Below, piece after piece: positions 16,843 through 26,498 of a stretch of DNA of 53,099 bases; position 1 is the stretch's first letter; every line of letters starts with the position of its first letter. The position numbers and the translations under genes are program-made. Source of the DNA: K189A clade bacterium (GTDB lineage Bacteria > Pseudomonadota > Gammaproteobacteria > Pseudomonadales > Azotimanducaceae); contig CACMHG010000011.1 in the NCBI GenBank assembly GCA_902613475.1, positions 1 to 53,099 on the forward strand. The letters are read 5' to 3'. The notes beneath the pieces are model-generated. The model saw nothing but the letters and a program-made list of their open reading frames with translations, made no database searches and was not told the DNA's origin.

Positions 16843-16945
16843 AGTGATCTCTTTCTGCGTTCTTACTGTAGTTTTATCGAATTAATTTCGGTAAATCGCC
16901 GCTGGTCGTGCTCTTGAGGCAATCCGGCCTGCGGAAAGGCGCGCT

Positions 16946-16973
16946 ATGATATAGCAACAGCCTGTAGGCGCAA
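16946..16973 (-). promoter_or_regulatory. Sigma-70 promoter for rpsP
   Basis: On the minus strand TTGCGC (16968-16973) and TATCAT (16946-16951) are separated by 16 bases. Transcription would begin near 16939, giving a leader of about 97 bases before rpsP. This is a motif reading only. Confidence 0.5.
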
Positions 16974-16991
16974 GTGCTTGAAAGCTAGGGC

Positions 16992-18389
16992 TTAACGCCT
17001 GCGCATACCCGGGGGCATTCCTGCGGGTCCACCGGGAGTTTGCATGCCCGGCAAGCCCTGCATGCCTCGCATCATGCGCTGCATACCCCCTTTGCGGCTG
17101 ACTTTTTTCATCATCTTCTGCATCTGCTTGTGCTGTTTAAGCAGCCGATTAACGTCGGCTATCTGCATACCACTGCCATCGGCAATACGCTTTTTTCGAG
17201 AGCCGTTTATCAGGTCGGGAAAGCGGCGCTCTTTCACCGTCATCGAGTCGATCAGGACACCCATACGCTTGAACTGGCTGTCATTGACTTGGGCTTTGGC
17301 AGCCTCGGGGATTTGGCTCATACCTGGCAGCTTGTCGAGCATGCCGGACACACCACCCATATTGTCCATTTGCTCGAGTTGGTCGCGAAAATCCTCCAAA
17401 TCGAATTTGCGTCCACTCTGCATTTTTTGCGCAAGCCGATTGGCTTTGTCTTTATCGACCTTTCGCTCAGCTTCTTCGATAAGAGAGAGCACATCACCCA
17501 TGCCCAGAATACGGGAGGCCAAGCGGTCTGGATAAAACGGCTCTAAACCATCGGTCTTTTCGCCAATACCCATGAACTTAATGGGTTTACCGGTTATTGA
17601 GCGTACGCTCAAAGCAGCACCACCTCTCGCGTCACCATCGGTTTTGGCCAGCACGATGCCCGTCAGGGGCAGTGCATCGTTGAAGGCCTTGGCCGTGTTG
17701 GCGGCGTCTTGCCCGGTCATGGCATCGACCACGAAAAGGGTTTCGATCGGCTTGATCGTCTGATGCAGGGCCTGAATCTCGGCCATCATCTGTGCATCTA
17801 CGGCTAAGCGGCCGGCTGTATCTAGAATCAGTACATCAGCAAGTTGCTTGTCAGCCTCTTTCAGGGCGCGTTCGGCGATCTCGACAGGTTTTTCATCGGC
17901 ACTGGACGCGATGAAACTCGCCCCTACCTCGCCGGCCAGGGTCTCAAGTTGAGCAATCGCCGCTGGCCGATAAACGTCGGCACTGACCACGGCAACTTTT
18001 TTCTTTTCACGCTCTTTAAGCAGCCGGGCTAGCTTGGCGACAGTGGTCGTTTTACCCGCGCCCTGCAGGCCTGCCATCAAAATCACTGCTGGGGGCTTTG
18101 TCGCAAGATTCAGGGCATCATTCGCATCACCCATGATGTGCACGAGCTCATCGTGCACTATCTTGATGAAAGCCTCGCCGGGATTGAGGGCTGCGGTGAC
18201 CTTCTGTCCCACGGCTTTGTTGCGTACTTGGTCGACAAAGTCTTTGACCACGGACAGCGCCACGTCAGCCTCTAGCAGCGCCATCCGAACATCACGCAGC
18301 GCGTCTGAAATGTTGTCTTCGGTGAGCCGGGCCTTACCCGTGATTTGTTTGAGGCTTTGGGAAAGCCGATCGGAAAGATTGTCGAACAT
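16992..18389 (-). CDS. ffh: Signal recognition particle protein Ffh
   Basis: SRP GTPase that, with 4.5S RNA and FtsY, targets inner-membrane proteins co-translationally. The 465 residues contain the N domain, a G domain with GLQGAGKTTTVAKLA (P-loop), DTAGRL and TKTDGDARGGAALS, and a Met-rich M domain ending in repeated MxGMQGLPGMQ and PGMRRR. ATG 18389 (MFDNLSDRLSQSL) is the family start; a longer frame to 18410 is less likely. The order ffh then rpsP on the same strand is typical of gammaproteobacteria. Confidence 0.97.
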   Translation of the reverse strand: MFDNLSDRLSQSLKQITGKARLTEDNISDALRDVRMALLEADVALSVVKDFVDQVRNKAVGQKVTAALNPGEAFIKIVHDELVHIMGDANDALNLATKPPAVILMAGLQGAGKTTTVAKLARLLKEREKKKVAVVSADVYRPAAIAQLETLAGEVGASFIASSADEKPVEIAERALKEADKQLADVLILDTAGRLAVDAQMMAEIQALHQTIKPIETLFVVDAMTGQDAANTAKAFNDALPLTGIVLAKTDGDARGGAALSVRSITGKPIKFMGIGEKTDGLEPFYPDRLASRILGMGDVLSLIEEAERKVDKDKANRLAQKMQSGRKFDLEDFRDQLEQMDNMGGVSGMLDKLPGMSQIPEAAKAQVNDSQFKRMGVLIDSMTVKERRFPDLINGSRKKRIADGSGMQIADVNRLLKQHKQMQKMMKKVSRKGGMQRMMRGMQGLPGMQTPGGPAGMPPGMRRR

Positions 18390-18482
18390 AAATCCGTAGC
18401 GCTCGCTCAATTGTTATACAGGTGCCCTGAGAGTATAGCTCGAGACTACAAAGCAGCGGTAATCGACCGATGCCAAACCGTG

Positions 18483-19982
18483 TCACGAGTTGGTTAGAGG
18501 CATTGTGGCGCTCTTAGCGTACAGCTCGTCAAGCGGTATCGACGTGCCGTCCTGCATGACTTGGCGACAGTGCTTACGCTGCAGTAAGCGTGGTTCAGCA
18601 ACCCCGCAAGAATGGGCAATGGTCTCCACCTCTTTCATCAGCGTCCGGGCGTAGCGCGCGACTCGCTCGGCCTTGTCGTGCACAACGAGGCCTCGCTGCA
18701 GTCTCGGGTCGTGGGTGGTGATTCCGGTGGGGCAGGTGTTCTTGTTACATTGCAGCGCCTGGACGCAGCCCAACGCCAGCATAAAACCACGAGCAGACAC
18801 CACCAAATCGGCACCAGCACACATCGCCCAAGCAACTTGACCAGGATTCGTGAGCTTTCCGCTCGCAATGATCCGTATACGTTCGCGCAGGCCATGGCGG
18901 CTTACAATATCCGCTACAAGAGGCAGGCTTTCTTTCAATGGCAAGCCCATGTAGTCAATAAGACTTGCTGGAGCGGCTCCGGTGCCACCGTCGGCGCTAT
19001 CGATGGTAATAAAGTCCGGCCCATGCTCCGGGCCTCGCTGTTTAATCAAAAGACAGAGTTCGTCGAGCCAGCCGTAGGCGCCAATCACGGCTTTGAAACC
19101 AACCGGTTTGCCGGTAACCCTTCTCACTCGAGCGATTGCGTCGAGAAGATCCTCTGCGCTATCAATGGCGGGGTTTCGATTTGGACTGATGGAGTCCTCA
19201 CCTTCAGCAATGGCGCGAATACGCGCAATCTCGCCGCTCACCTTGGCTCCGGGCAGGATGCCGCCCTTACCTGGTTTAGCACCCTGACTCAGCTTAATCT
19301 CGAACATGCGAACCTGCTCGTTTGCAGCCACTGCCGCTAACTTGGCCTCATCAAGATTACCGCTGGCATCACGAACACCATAGTTCGCCGTGCCAATTTG
19401 AAAGACGATATCCGCACCACCCTCTAGATGCGCAGGAGATAACCCTCCTTCACCTGTGTTTAACCAGATTCCTGCCTTGGCTGCCCCTTTGGAAAGCGCC
19501 TCGACGGCGGGACGAGAAATCGCGCCATAGCTCATGCCAGAAATATTGAAAAAAGATGTCGTGATAAACGGCCGCTGGGCATGGGGGCCAATGCTCATTG
19601 GTTGGGGCTTGAGCGCATCGCGCTCGAGCGTGGGGTAGGGACAATTGACAAAGAGCACCGTGCCGGTTGGTCTCAGATCGCGAGTCGAACCGAAGGCTAC
19701 CGTTGTGTCCGCCCCCTTGGCCGCTCGATAAACCCAGCTGCGCTCAGCTCGATTGAAGGGCAGCTCCTCTCTGTCCATGGCGAAGAAATATTGGCGGAAA
19801 AACTCGCCCAGCTTCTCAAATAGATAGCGAAAACGGGCCAGCACAGGAAAATTGCGGCGCAGGGAGTGTCGCGTTTGGGTTCGGTCGACAACATACATCG
19901 CGATAACGAACATGACGCCCAGGCCGAGTGCCAATACGAAAAGCTCGGTTAGCACATTGGCAATTTTCAGCAGCAGTTCCAT
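18483..19982 (-). CDS. FMN-binding glutamate synthase-family protein, membrane-anchored
   Basis: A 499-residue protein resembling the central FMN/synthase domain of GltB without the amidotransferase part. One N-terminal TM segment (residues 10-32) precedes the domain. Motifs include SFFNISGMSYGAIS, NTGEGGLSPAH, KPGKGGILPGAKV, TIDSADGGTGAAP and a cysteine-containing CNKNTCPTGITTHDP near the C-terminus. Stand-alone forms of this family are widespread and their substrate is mostly unproven, so glutamate synthesis should not be assumed. It lies between ffh and ypjD, which are direct neighbours in many relatives. Confidence 0.85.
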   Translation of the reverse strand: MELLLKIANVLTELFVLALGLGVMFVIAMYVVDRTQTRHSLRRNFPVLARFRYLFEKLGEFFRQYFFAMDREELPFNRAERSWVYRAAKGADTTVAFGSTRDLRPTGTVLFVNCPYPTLERDALKPQPMSIGPHAQRPFITTSFFNISGMSYGAISRPAVEALSKGAAKAGIWLNTGEGGLSPAHLEGGADIVFQIGTANYGVRDASGNLDEAKLAAVAANEQVRMFEIKLSQGAKPGKGGILPGAKVSGEIARIRAIAEGEDSISPNRNPAIDSAEDLLDAIARVRRVTGKPVGFKAVIGAYGWLDELCLLIKQRGPEHGPDFITIDSADGGTGAAPASLIDYMGLPLKESLPLVADIVSRHGLRERIRIIASGKLTNPGQVAWAMCAGADLVVSARGFMLALGCVQALQCNKNTCPTGITTHDPRLQRGLVVHDKAERVARYARTLMKEVETIAHSCGVAEPRLLQRKHCRQVMQDGTSIPLDELYAKSATMPLTNS

Positions 19983-20210
19983 CGACCCTCCCTTGTCTCG
20001 GTAGACTACCGTCAGTCCCCAAGCCTAACTGAAATACTAAGCTCGCTTAAACAAATCGAGGCAGCCTGAGCAGGAATTAGGACTACTTCACCACCTTACA
20101 ACATTGTGCCACACTGCTCGGCCTTTGATTATTGAGCGCCTGTTTCGACACTCCTATGCGTACTCAGCAGCAACAAGCTCGCTGGTCGTTTGACGAGGGG
20201 TGCGGATACC

Positions 20211-21050
20211 ATGAACAACATCATATTACCGGCCTCGGGCCTTGCACTGGTTCTGTACGCTGTGGCGTTCGCGCTTCTTTGGCGGCATCTCAACACCCGA
20301 TTGCAGGAGTCTGGCGACGCTGTCACGGGTGCTCAACCTTCAGTCTCCGGCGTCGCCTTCGCTGCAGCCACCGTTGGTTTGATCTGTCAGTTGGCGGCGA
20401 CTGCGGCCGCGCTTGTCCGAGACGAGCCGGTAATGCGCCTTAATTTGAGCCTGCTTGCGGTCACCAGCCTGGTGACCTGCGTGATTGTTGGCGTCACGGC
20501 AATCAGCACTTTGCGCGTGCGCGCGGATAATTTGATGCTTCTGTGCTTGCCGCTGGCAGCCCTCAGTTTGGGGGCCCTTAGCCTTTTCCCCCCAGGGAAT
20601 ACTCAACCCATCGCCTTGGATTCAGCGCAAATAGGACATATTTTGCTCTCCATCAGCGCCTATGCGGCCTTGATGACAGCTGCCCTGCAGTCTGTGTTGA
20701 TTGCCTTGCAGGAGCGACGCCTCAGAACCCCGCGAACCGGGCTTATCGGCTTGCTGCCACCCATGGAAAGCATGGAAAGTTTGTTCATCACCATGCTGTG
20801 GCTTGGTGTGGGGCTGCTAACACTTTCAATTGGTACTGGCATGTTTTTCTTACAGGACATGTTCGATCAGCGCTTGGTACATCACACCGTACTGACGACC
20901 TTGTCTTGGTTCATCTACGCGGGTTTCCTGACGGGCCATCATTTGTTCGGATGGCGCGGCGTGACCGGTGTGCGCTGGAATCTGGCCGCTTTCGCCCTGC
21001 TCCTGCTGGGCTACCTGGGCAGCAAATTCGTGCTCGAGTACCTCCTCTAA
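20211..21050 (+). CDS. ypjD: CcsA/YpjD-family inner-membrane protein
   Basis: Integral membrane protein of 279 residues with about eight TM segments, related to the cytochrome c assembly (CcsA/CcmC) family. The C-terminal part FIYAGFLTGHHLFGWRG carries the paired histidines of the family. ypjD sits next to ffh and a CorB/CNNM gene in E. coli and pseudomonads, as here. Its exact role is unsettled; cytochrome c maturation is not established for this subgroup. ATG 20211 is preferred over a GTG at 20190 because it opens directly into the first TM segment. Confidence 0.85.
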   Translation: MNNIILPASGLALVLYAVAFALLWRHLNTRLQESGDAVTGAQPSVSGVAFAAATVGLICQLAATAAALVRDEPVMRLNLSLLAVTSLVTCVIVGVTAISTLRVRADNLMLLCLPLAALSLGALSLFPPGNTQPIALDSAQIGHILLSISAYAALMTAALQSVLIALQERRLRTPRTGLIGLLPPMESMESLFITMLWLGVGLLTLSIGTGMFFLQDMFDQRLVHHTVLTTLSWFIYAGFLTGHHLFGWRGVTGVRWNLAAFALLLLGYLGSKFVLEYLL

Positions 21051-21076
21051 ATCACCCTGAGTTTTAGCGAACCAAA

Positions 21077-22393
21077 ATGGACATAAACGCGTTTCCGACG
21101 AGCTACCTGTTGCTTAGCATCGGCATCATGATCTTGCTGTCTGCCTACTTCTCGGGCACTGAAACCGCCATGATGGCTCTAAACCGCTATCGTCTGCGGC
21201 ACTTGGTCAAGAGCGGTAATAAGGGCGCAAAAAAAGCCGACACCATGTTACGCAGGCCTGATCGATTGCTTGGCGTGATTCTCGTTGGCAATAACTTGGT
21301 CAACTTCTCTGCGGCGACGGTCGCCACTGTGATTGGATTCCAACTGATGGGAGATACCGGGGTACTGCTCGCCCCTTGGGTTCTCACCGTGGTGTTTTTG
21401 ATTTTCGCGGAAGTTGCACCGAAAACACTGGCAGCCGAGCGGCCGGAAAACTGGGCACTGAAAGCGGTATTTGTTCTGAAACCGCTGCAAAAGATTCTCA
21501 TGCCTGTGGTGGCCCTGATAAACGTAGTCAGCAACGCCCTGGTGCGGCCCTTCATCTCACGATCTGCCGACAGCGATGACCAACTCACCAAGGACGAACT
21601 GAAAACCGTCGTCATCGAGGGCGCAACGTCCGTCGGCGAGCGCCGGGACATGCTCACGCGCATTCTTGATCTAGAGTCCGTTACCGTCGATGACATTATG
21701 GTGCCTCGCGCTGAGATCGCGGCTATCAATATCGACGATGAGCTGCCGACTATTATGACCACCGTCGCCGCGAGCCAGCACACCCTGCTCCCGGTCTACA
21801 AAGACAGTTTTGACAACGTCTTGGGGATATTGCACCTGCGTCGGGTAGCGCGACTGATTTTGAACGAAGGTTTTTGCAAGGCCGACCTACTGCAGCTGAC
21901 GCGCGAGCCTTACTACGTCCCTGAGGCAACCCCGCTGCATACGCAGCTGTACAACTTCCAGAAAGAGAAGCAGCGTTTGGCGATGGTCGTGGATGAGTAC
22001 GGTGATATTCAGGGCATCGTGACGCTCGAAGATATCTTGGAAGAAATCGTCGGCGAGTTTACTAGCGACTTTGCCGCCAACATGCCTGAGATTTTGCCGC
22101 AAGAAGACGGCAGCTATGTGATCGACGGTATGGCGGTGCTACGAGATATCAATCGGGCGTTGCGCTGGAACCTGCCAACCATTGGCCCCAAGACCCTCAG
22201 TGGCTTCGTGCTTGAGCACCTTGAAACCATTCCGGAAACCAACGTCTGTTTGTGGGTGGGTGAATATCAGATAGAGACGCTGCAGATCAAAGACAACATC
22301 GTCAAAACGTTGAGCATTCGACAAAAGTCAAAGGGCGGGAGCGGGAGCGAGCATCCCGAGGACCCCGAAGAGACAGCGCAGCCAGTGGTGTAG
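21077..22393 (+). CDS. CNNM/CorB-family Mg2+ transport-associated membrane protein
   Basis: The 438 residues have an N-terminal DUF21 membrane domain (three to four TM segments; motif YFSGTETAMMALNRYRLRHL), a CBS pair (VDDIMVPRAEIAAI and LEDILEEIVGEFTSD) and a C-terminal CorC_HlyC transporter-associated domain. This is the YfjD/CorB type implicated in Mg2+ and Co2+ efflux. It follows ypjD by 26 bases and is probably co-transcribed. It ends in TAG and converges on leuA. Confidence 0.92.
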   Translation: MDINAFPTSYLLLSIGIMILLSAYFSGTETAMMALNRYRLRHLVKSGNKGAKKADTMLRRPDRLLGVILVGNNLVNFSAATVATVIGFQLMGDTGVLLAPWVLTVVFLIFAEVAPKTLAAERPENWALKAVFVLKPLQKILMPVVALINVVSNALVRPFISRSADSDDQLTKDELKTVVIEGATSVGERRDMLTRILDLESVTVDDIMVPRAEIAAINIDDELPTIMTTVAASQHTLLPVYKDSFDNVLGILHLRRVARLILNEGFCKADLLQLTREPYYVPEATPLHTQLYNFQKEKQRLAMVVDEYGDIQGIVTLEDILEEIVGEFTSDFAANMPEILPQEDGSYVIDGMAVLRDINRALRWNLPTIGPKTLSGFVLEHLETIPETNVCLWVGEYQIETLQIKDNIVKTLSIRQKSKGGSGSEHPEDPEETAQPVV

Positions 22394-22418
22394 ACCACTC
22401 GCTGCGATGCGTTTTGGC

Positions 22419-24110
22419 CTAGCTCTTACTCCAGCGCCGATTCATGGCAGAAATTATGGCGTTCAAGGCCGTCGTCGTCGTGTTGCGGCTTAGACCGATG
22501 CCATAACAGCGCTGTCCCTCCTCGCGATCTTCAATCGAGACGATGCATATTGCTTGGGCGTCGCTACCGGTGCCAATGGCAACCTCTTGGAAGCTCTGAA
22601 TGGTCACAGGCTCGTTCAGGGTTTCACCCAGCGCCGTCACAAAGGCCTCGATGGGGCCGGATCCTTCGCCGTCGATGGTCAGCGTGTTCTCAGACACGGC
22701 CACCCTTGCCACACAGCGTTGATCCTGTTCACGACCGGTAAGTAAGTCGTAGTCCACCAGTCGATACGGCTTGCTATCGACGACATAGGTATCGAGCAAA
22801 CACTGGTAGATTTCATCGGTTTTCACCTCTCGATCAAGGGACTCGGTCAGCTTTTGCACATGACCACTGAATTCCACCAGCAAGTCTCTGGGCAGCGCTA
22901 GGCCGTAATGCTCTTCCAGCATGAAACCTACGCCGCCCTTACCCGACTGGCTGTTAACCCGAATGCTTTCCTTATATGAGCCACCCACGTCCGCGGGATC
23001 GATGGGTAAGTAAGGGACTTCCCAACGACTGCGGTCCACCTGGGACATCCCTTTTTTAATCGCATCTTGGTGAGATCCCGAAAAAGCCGTAAAGACCAGC
23101 TCACCGGCATAGGGATGACGTTCGGGCACTGCCAGTTTATTCACCGACTCTGCCACCTCACGAATTTTGGGCATTTGTCTAAAGTCCAGGGTTGGATCAA
23201 CCCCTTGGCTAAACAAATTCATAGCCATCGTAATGACATCGCAATTCCCGGTACGCTCACCGTTGCCAAACAATGTGCCCTCGACCCGCTGAGCACCTGC
23301 CATTAATCCAAGCTCCGTTGCGGCAACACCAGTGCCCCGATCATTGTGCGTATGCAAACTGATCACCGCGCTATCGCGTCGCGGAAAGTTGCGACAGAAC
23401 CACTCGATCTGATCGGCATAAATATTCGGCGTACTCATCTCTACCGTGCTAGGCAGGTTGATGATGATTGGTTCTTCTGGCGTCGCTCCCCAGGTGTCTG
23501 CCACAGCCGTGCAAATATCCGATGCAAAATCCAGCTCGGTGCCAGTGAAGCTCTCTGGTGAGTATTCAAAGGTAACGTTGGATGAGAAGTCTTTCAGACC
23601 CTCGCGCACTAAGGCAGTACCTTCCACCGCAAGATCAATGATGCCTTGACGATCCATGCCAAAAACGACGCGTCGCTGCAGCTCTGAGGTCGAGTTATAC
23701 AAATGGAAGATCACGTTAGGGGCGCCCTCGAGGGCTTCCACCGAGCGTTCAATAAGCTCCTTGCGGGCCTGGCAAAGTATTTGGATATGCACATTATCTG
23801 GGATGCGGTCTTCATCGATGATCCGACGTATGAAGTCAAAATCCGGCTGTGAAGCCGCAGGAAAACCCACCTCAATCTCGGCAAACCCAATTTCGAGCAG
23901 CAAATCCCAAAGACGCATCTTTTCGTCTACGCTCATGGGATCGATCAGTGCTTGGTTGCCATCGCGTAGGTCCACACTGCACCATCGAGGTGCCTGGGTT
24001 AATACCTGATTCGGCCACTGACGATCTGGTAGATCGATTGCCCTGAATGCCGTGTATTTATCGAAAGGCATCGCGCCGGCGGCGCGACCGCTGGTTGGTT
24101 GACTGCTCAT
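22419..24110 (-). CDS. leuA: 2-isopropylmalate synthase
   Basis: Condenses acetyl-CoA with 2-oxoisovalerate, the first committed step of leucine synthesis. The 563-residue product is of the long type, with the family start MPFDKYTAFRAIDLPDRQWP. It shows the HMGL-like TIM barrel metal and substrate motifs (SVDLRDGNQALIDPM, HTHNDRGTGVAATE, GNGERTGNCDV) and a C-terminal LeuA allosteric dimer domain for leucine feedback. ATG 24110 is chosen; the frame extends to 24227 across the attenuator and that extension is not expected to be translated. Regulation is likely by the leader peptide and attenuator at 24191-24362. It converges on the CNNM gene. Confidence 0.96.
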   Translation of the reverse strand: MSSQPTSGRAAGAMPFDKYTAFRAIDLPDRQWPNQVLTQAPRWCSVDLRDGNQALIDPMSVDEKMRLWDLLLEIGFAEIEVGFPAASQPDFDFIRRIIDEDRIPDNVHIQILCQARKELIERSVEALEGAPNVIFHLYNSTSELQRRVVFGMDRQGIIDLAVEGTALVREGLKDFSSNVTFEYSPESFTGTELDFASDICTAVADTWGATPEEPIIINLPSTVEMSTPNIYADQIEWFCRNFPRRDSAVISLHTHNDRGTGVAATELGLMAGAQRVEGTLFGNGERTGNCDVITMAMNLFSQGVDPTLDFRQMPKIREVAESVNKLAVPERHPYAGELVFTAFSGSHQDAIKKGMSQVDRSRWEVPYLPIDPADVGGSYKESIRVNSQSGKGGVGFMLEEHYGLALPRDLLVEFSGHVQKLTESLDREVKTDEIYQCLLDTYVVDSKPYRLVDYDLLTGREQDQRCVARVAVSENTLTIDGEGSGPIEAFVTALGETLNEPVTIQSFQEVAIGTGSDAQAICIVSIEDREEGQRCYGIGLSRNTTTTALNAIISAMNRRWSKS

Positions 24111-24190
24111 GGTACTCACTCTTTCTGTGCCAGCTCCGGCCTTCGCGTATTCGCCGCTCGTGCCGTTCAAGTTGACTATCTTAACGAACA

Positions 24191-24226
24191 TCCGACCCTG
24201 TGTCGGACTTCTTGTTGATCGACACA
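24191..24226 (-). promoter_or_regulatory. leuA attenuator: mutually exclusive antiterminator and terminator stems
   Basis: Two RNA stems share bases. On the minus strand TGTGTCG (24220-24226) can pair with CGACACA (24199-24205) as an antiterminator. Alternatively TCCGAC (24202-24207) pairs with GTCGGA (24191-24196) around a 5-base loop and is followed by TGTTCGTT, an interrupted U-rich tail, as a terminator. The two cannot coexist. They lie between a leucine-rich leader peptide and leuA, about 80 bases before the start codon. Pairings are read by eye; energies were not computed. Confidence 0.7.
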
Positions 24227-24308
24227 ACTCGTTCGCAGGCGCCTATTCTAGCGAATTCTGCGGTTTTGGAAGTGGGATCTGGGTGGGCATCGCCCTGGGG
24301 TATGAGTC

Positions 24309-24362
24309 TTAGTGCCGGGATCCCGGCAGTAGCAGCAGTTTTGATAGCGCAGACGCAGCCAT
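24309..24362 (-). CDS. leuL: leu leader peptide, 17 residues with four consecutive Leu codons
   Basis: ATG 24360-24362 opens MAASALSKLLLLPGSRH and ends at TAA 24309-24311. Four Leu codons in a row (CTG CTG CTA CTG), plus one more at position 6, in a short frame 199 bases before leuA are the hallmark of a ribosome-mediated attenuation peptide. The Shine-Dalgarno sequence is weak (CGAG close to the ATG). The end of the peptide coincides with the 16-bp perfect palindrome TGCCGGGATCCCGGCA (24313-24328), which can form a pause hairpin. A promoter at 24429-24456 precedes it. When leucyl-tRNA is short, the ribosome should stall here and favour the downstream antiterminator. Confidence 0.8.
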   Translation of the reverse strand: MAASALSKLLLLPGSRH

Positions 24363-24428
24363 TACTCGGGCGCGAGAAATCTCGGCTGAGTTCAAGGTCG
24401 ATATGGGTGCTGCGTTTCGCATGGCGCG

Positions 24429-24456
24429 ACTATAGACCCCGAGCGGAGGTTTGCAA
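24429..24456 (-). promoter_or_regulatory. Sigma-70 promoter for leuL-leuA
   Basis: On the minus strand TTGCAA (24451-24456) and TATAGT (24429-24434) are 16 bases apart. The expected start near 24422 lies about 60 bases before the leader ATG. The 407-base gap between leuA and purT is filled by this promoter, the leader peptide and the attenuator. Confidence 0.6.
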
Positions 24457-24517
24457 AGTCGAAGAATGACTACCCGTTCAACCTGGAGAAAGTTTCTGCC
24501 CGCCCCAAACAGGCAGG

Positions 24518-25717
24518 CTAACCTAGATGGATATCGACTGCGCCGGCGCTACCCAGGGCTTTGTTACGAGCAGATTCGATGCTCTCTCCCAATGCCAGGG
24601 CCACACCAACACGCCGCTCTCCCGCCACCTCGGGCTTACCGAATAAACGTAGCTGAGTATCCGGTTGAGCCATCGCCTGCTCTAGGCCGCTAAAGGATAG
24701 CGACTGTGAATGCCCTTCGGCCAGAATTACTGCAGACGCTGCTGGTCCAAATTGGCGAACGGCGGGTATCGGTAACCCAAGTATGGCTCTCGCATGTAGT
24801 GCGAACTCGCTGAGATCTTGACTGATCAGGGTCACCATGCCGGTGTCATGGGGTCTTGGACTCACTTCCGAAAAATAAACCTCATCGTCTTTGACAAAAA
24901 ACTCCACCCCAAAAAGGCCCCATCCACCTAGGGCAGCGGTAACCTTTTCAGCGATTTGCTGGCTAGCGGCCAAGGCTGTCTCTGACATCGCTTGAGGCTG
25001 CCACGATTCTTGATAGTCCCCGCCCTCCTGCCGGTGACCAATGGGTGCACAGAACGTAGTGCCGTTGCGATGACGGATCGTGAGCAGCGTAATCTCATAG
25101 TCGAAGTCGACAAAACCCTCAACAATCACCGTACCAGCAGCGCCTCTTGCACCCTCCACCGCATACTGCCAGGAGGCATCAATATCACCTGCTGTGCGAA
25201 CCGTTGACTGTCCTTTGCCCGAACTCGACATCACCGGCTTGACGATGCATGGCATACCAATACGCTCAACTGCGGCGCGGTAGTCGATCTCGTTATCGGC
25301 AAATTCATAGGGTGAGGTACGCACACCTAGCTGTTCTGCTGCTAAGCGTCTAATGCCTTCCCGATCCATGGTTAGCCGGGTCGCAGTGGCGGTAGGTACA
25401 ACATTGAGCCCAGCAGCTTCCATGGCAACCAGCGTCGGTGTCGCAATGGCTTCGATCTCTGGCACCACAAGGTCAGGAGCCTCACGTTCAATGATTTGCT
25501 GCAGTGCTGGGCCGTCCAACATATCGATAACATGACTTCGATGGGCCACCTGCATGGCCGGTGCATTGGCGTAACGATCAACGGCCACAACTTCAACACC
25601 GAGGCGCTGGAGTTCGATCACGACCTCCTTGCCGAGCTCGCCGCAACCCAACATCATCACCTTGGTGGCGTCTGGGGTCAGTGCGGTACCCAGCCGATTC
25701 ATAGCATGCTCACTCAT
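24518..25717 (-). CDS. purT: Formate-dependent phosphoribosylglycinamide formyltransferase
   Basis: ATP-grasp enzyme that makes formyl-GAR from GAR, formate and ATP, the folate-free alternative to PurN in purine synthesis. The 399 residues show [17 protein letters not shown] (dinucleotide-like N-domain), [12 protein letters not shown] (ATP-grasp loop) and [25 protein letters not shown] (metal and product site). Length is close to E. coli PurT (392). It is separated from the gamma-class carbonic anhydrase gene upstream by 38 bases on the same strand. Confidence 0.96.
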   Translation of the reverse strand: MSEHAMNRLGTALTPDATKVMMLGCGELGKEVVIELQRLGVEVVAVDRYANAPAMQVAHRSHVIDMLDGPALQQIIEREAPDLVVPEIEAIATPTLVAMEAAGLNVVPTATATRLTMDREGIRRLAAEQLGVRTSPYEFADNEIDYRAAVERIGMPCIVKPVMSSSGKGQSTVRTAGDIDASWQYAVEGARGAAGTVIVEGFVDFDYEITLLTIRHRNGTTFCAPIGHRQEGGDYQESWQPQAMSETALAASQQIAEKVTAALGGWGLFGVEFFVKDDEVYFSEVSPRPHDTGMVTLISQDLSEFALHARAILGLPIPAVRQFGPAASAVILAEGHSQSLSFSGLEQAMAQPDTQLRLFGKPEVAGERRVGVALALGESIESARNKALGSAGAVDIHLG

Positions 25718-25755
25718 TGGTTTAGCCCCGGCGTCCTTACCTTAAAAGTTGTTCT

Positions 25756-26298
25756 TCAGTCTTCGATTGCGACCGCAGCAACCTGCTCTACGGCGCCGGT
25801 TCTAAAGCGTCGGGCGTTTTCAACATAGTGCGCGGCCCCTGCTCGAATTCCTGCTGCCTGTTCTTCAGATAGCGTCCTCACCACCTTGCCTGGTGACCCC
25901 ATAACCATGGAATTATCGGGTATTTCCTTGCCTTCAGTGATCAGGGCGTTCGCGCCGATCAGACAATTCTTACCGATCTTGGCGCCATTCAGAACGACGG
26001 CATTGATACCAATGAGCGAGCCCTCGCCGATTTCGCAGCCGTGTAGCATCACTTTGTGACCAATGGTGACGTGGGCACCAATGGTGAGCGGAAAACCCGG
26101 ATCGGTATGTAGTACTGAGCCATCCTGCACATTTGAGCCTTCCCCAATAGTGATCAGATCGTTATCGCCACGCACCACGGCGTTAAACCACACACTGGCA
26201 TCTTGCTTTAGCAGCACATTGCCCACCACTGTCGCGGAATCTGCCACCCAGTAGTCGCCTTCTGCTTTTACCGCCACACCGTCCAATTCGTACAACAT
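25756..26298 (-). CDS. Gamma-class carbonic anhydrase-family protein (YrdA-like)
   Basis: Left-handed beta-helix protein of 180 residues made of hexapeptide repeats ([39 protein letters not shown]). Metal ligands appear as [25 protein letters not shown] with three histidines in the expected spacing. Homologues such as YrdA and CaiE bind zinc, but carbonic anhydrase activity is often absent or unproven. It is the first gene before purT on the same strand. Confidence 0.92.
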   Translation of the reverse strand: MLYELDGVAVKAEGDYWVADSATVVGNVLLKQDASVWFNAVVRGDNDLITIGEGSNVQDGSVLHTDPGFPLTIGAHVTIGHKVMLHGCEIGEGSLIGINAVVLNGAKIGKNCLIGANALITEGKEIPDNSMVMGSPGKVVRTLSEEQAAGIRAGAAHYVENARRFRTGAVEQVAAVAIED

Positions 26299-26498
26299 GC
26301 TTGTCCCACCCGATTAGTTGATCATGCCGGGCCAATGTAAGCCCGCCGCTGCGGCGTCCATCCTAATCAAGGCAGCGGATCTAAAGCAAAACGCTTTGAC
26401 GCAATCGAAACCTCAGCCTGAGATTACAAAGTTGGTCGTACTTCAGGCCGCGAGATTAGATTCACAATTAATTGAAGCCCAATGGGTATACTGCTGAT

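Noticed and set aside
17040..17546. Long plus-strand frames (163 and 168 codons) opposite ffh
   Set aside because: They are antisense to a conserved gene, overlap each other in two frames, and show His/Leu-rich composition expected from the complement of a Met- and Lys-rich coding region.
24111..24227. N-terminal extension of leuA
   Set aside because: It crosses the attenuator stems and has no similarity to LeuA; the family start is at 24110.
24313..24328. 16-bp perfect palindrome TGCCGGGATCCCGGCA as a repressor operator
   Set aside because: Its position over the end of the leucine leader peptide explains it better as a pause hairpin of the attenuator.
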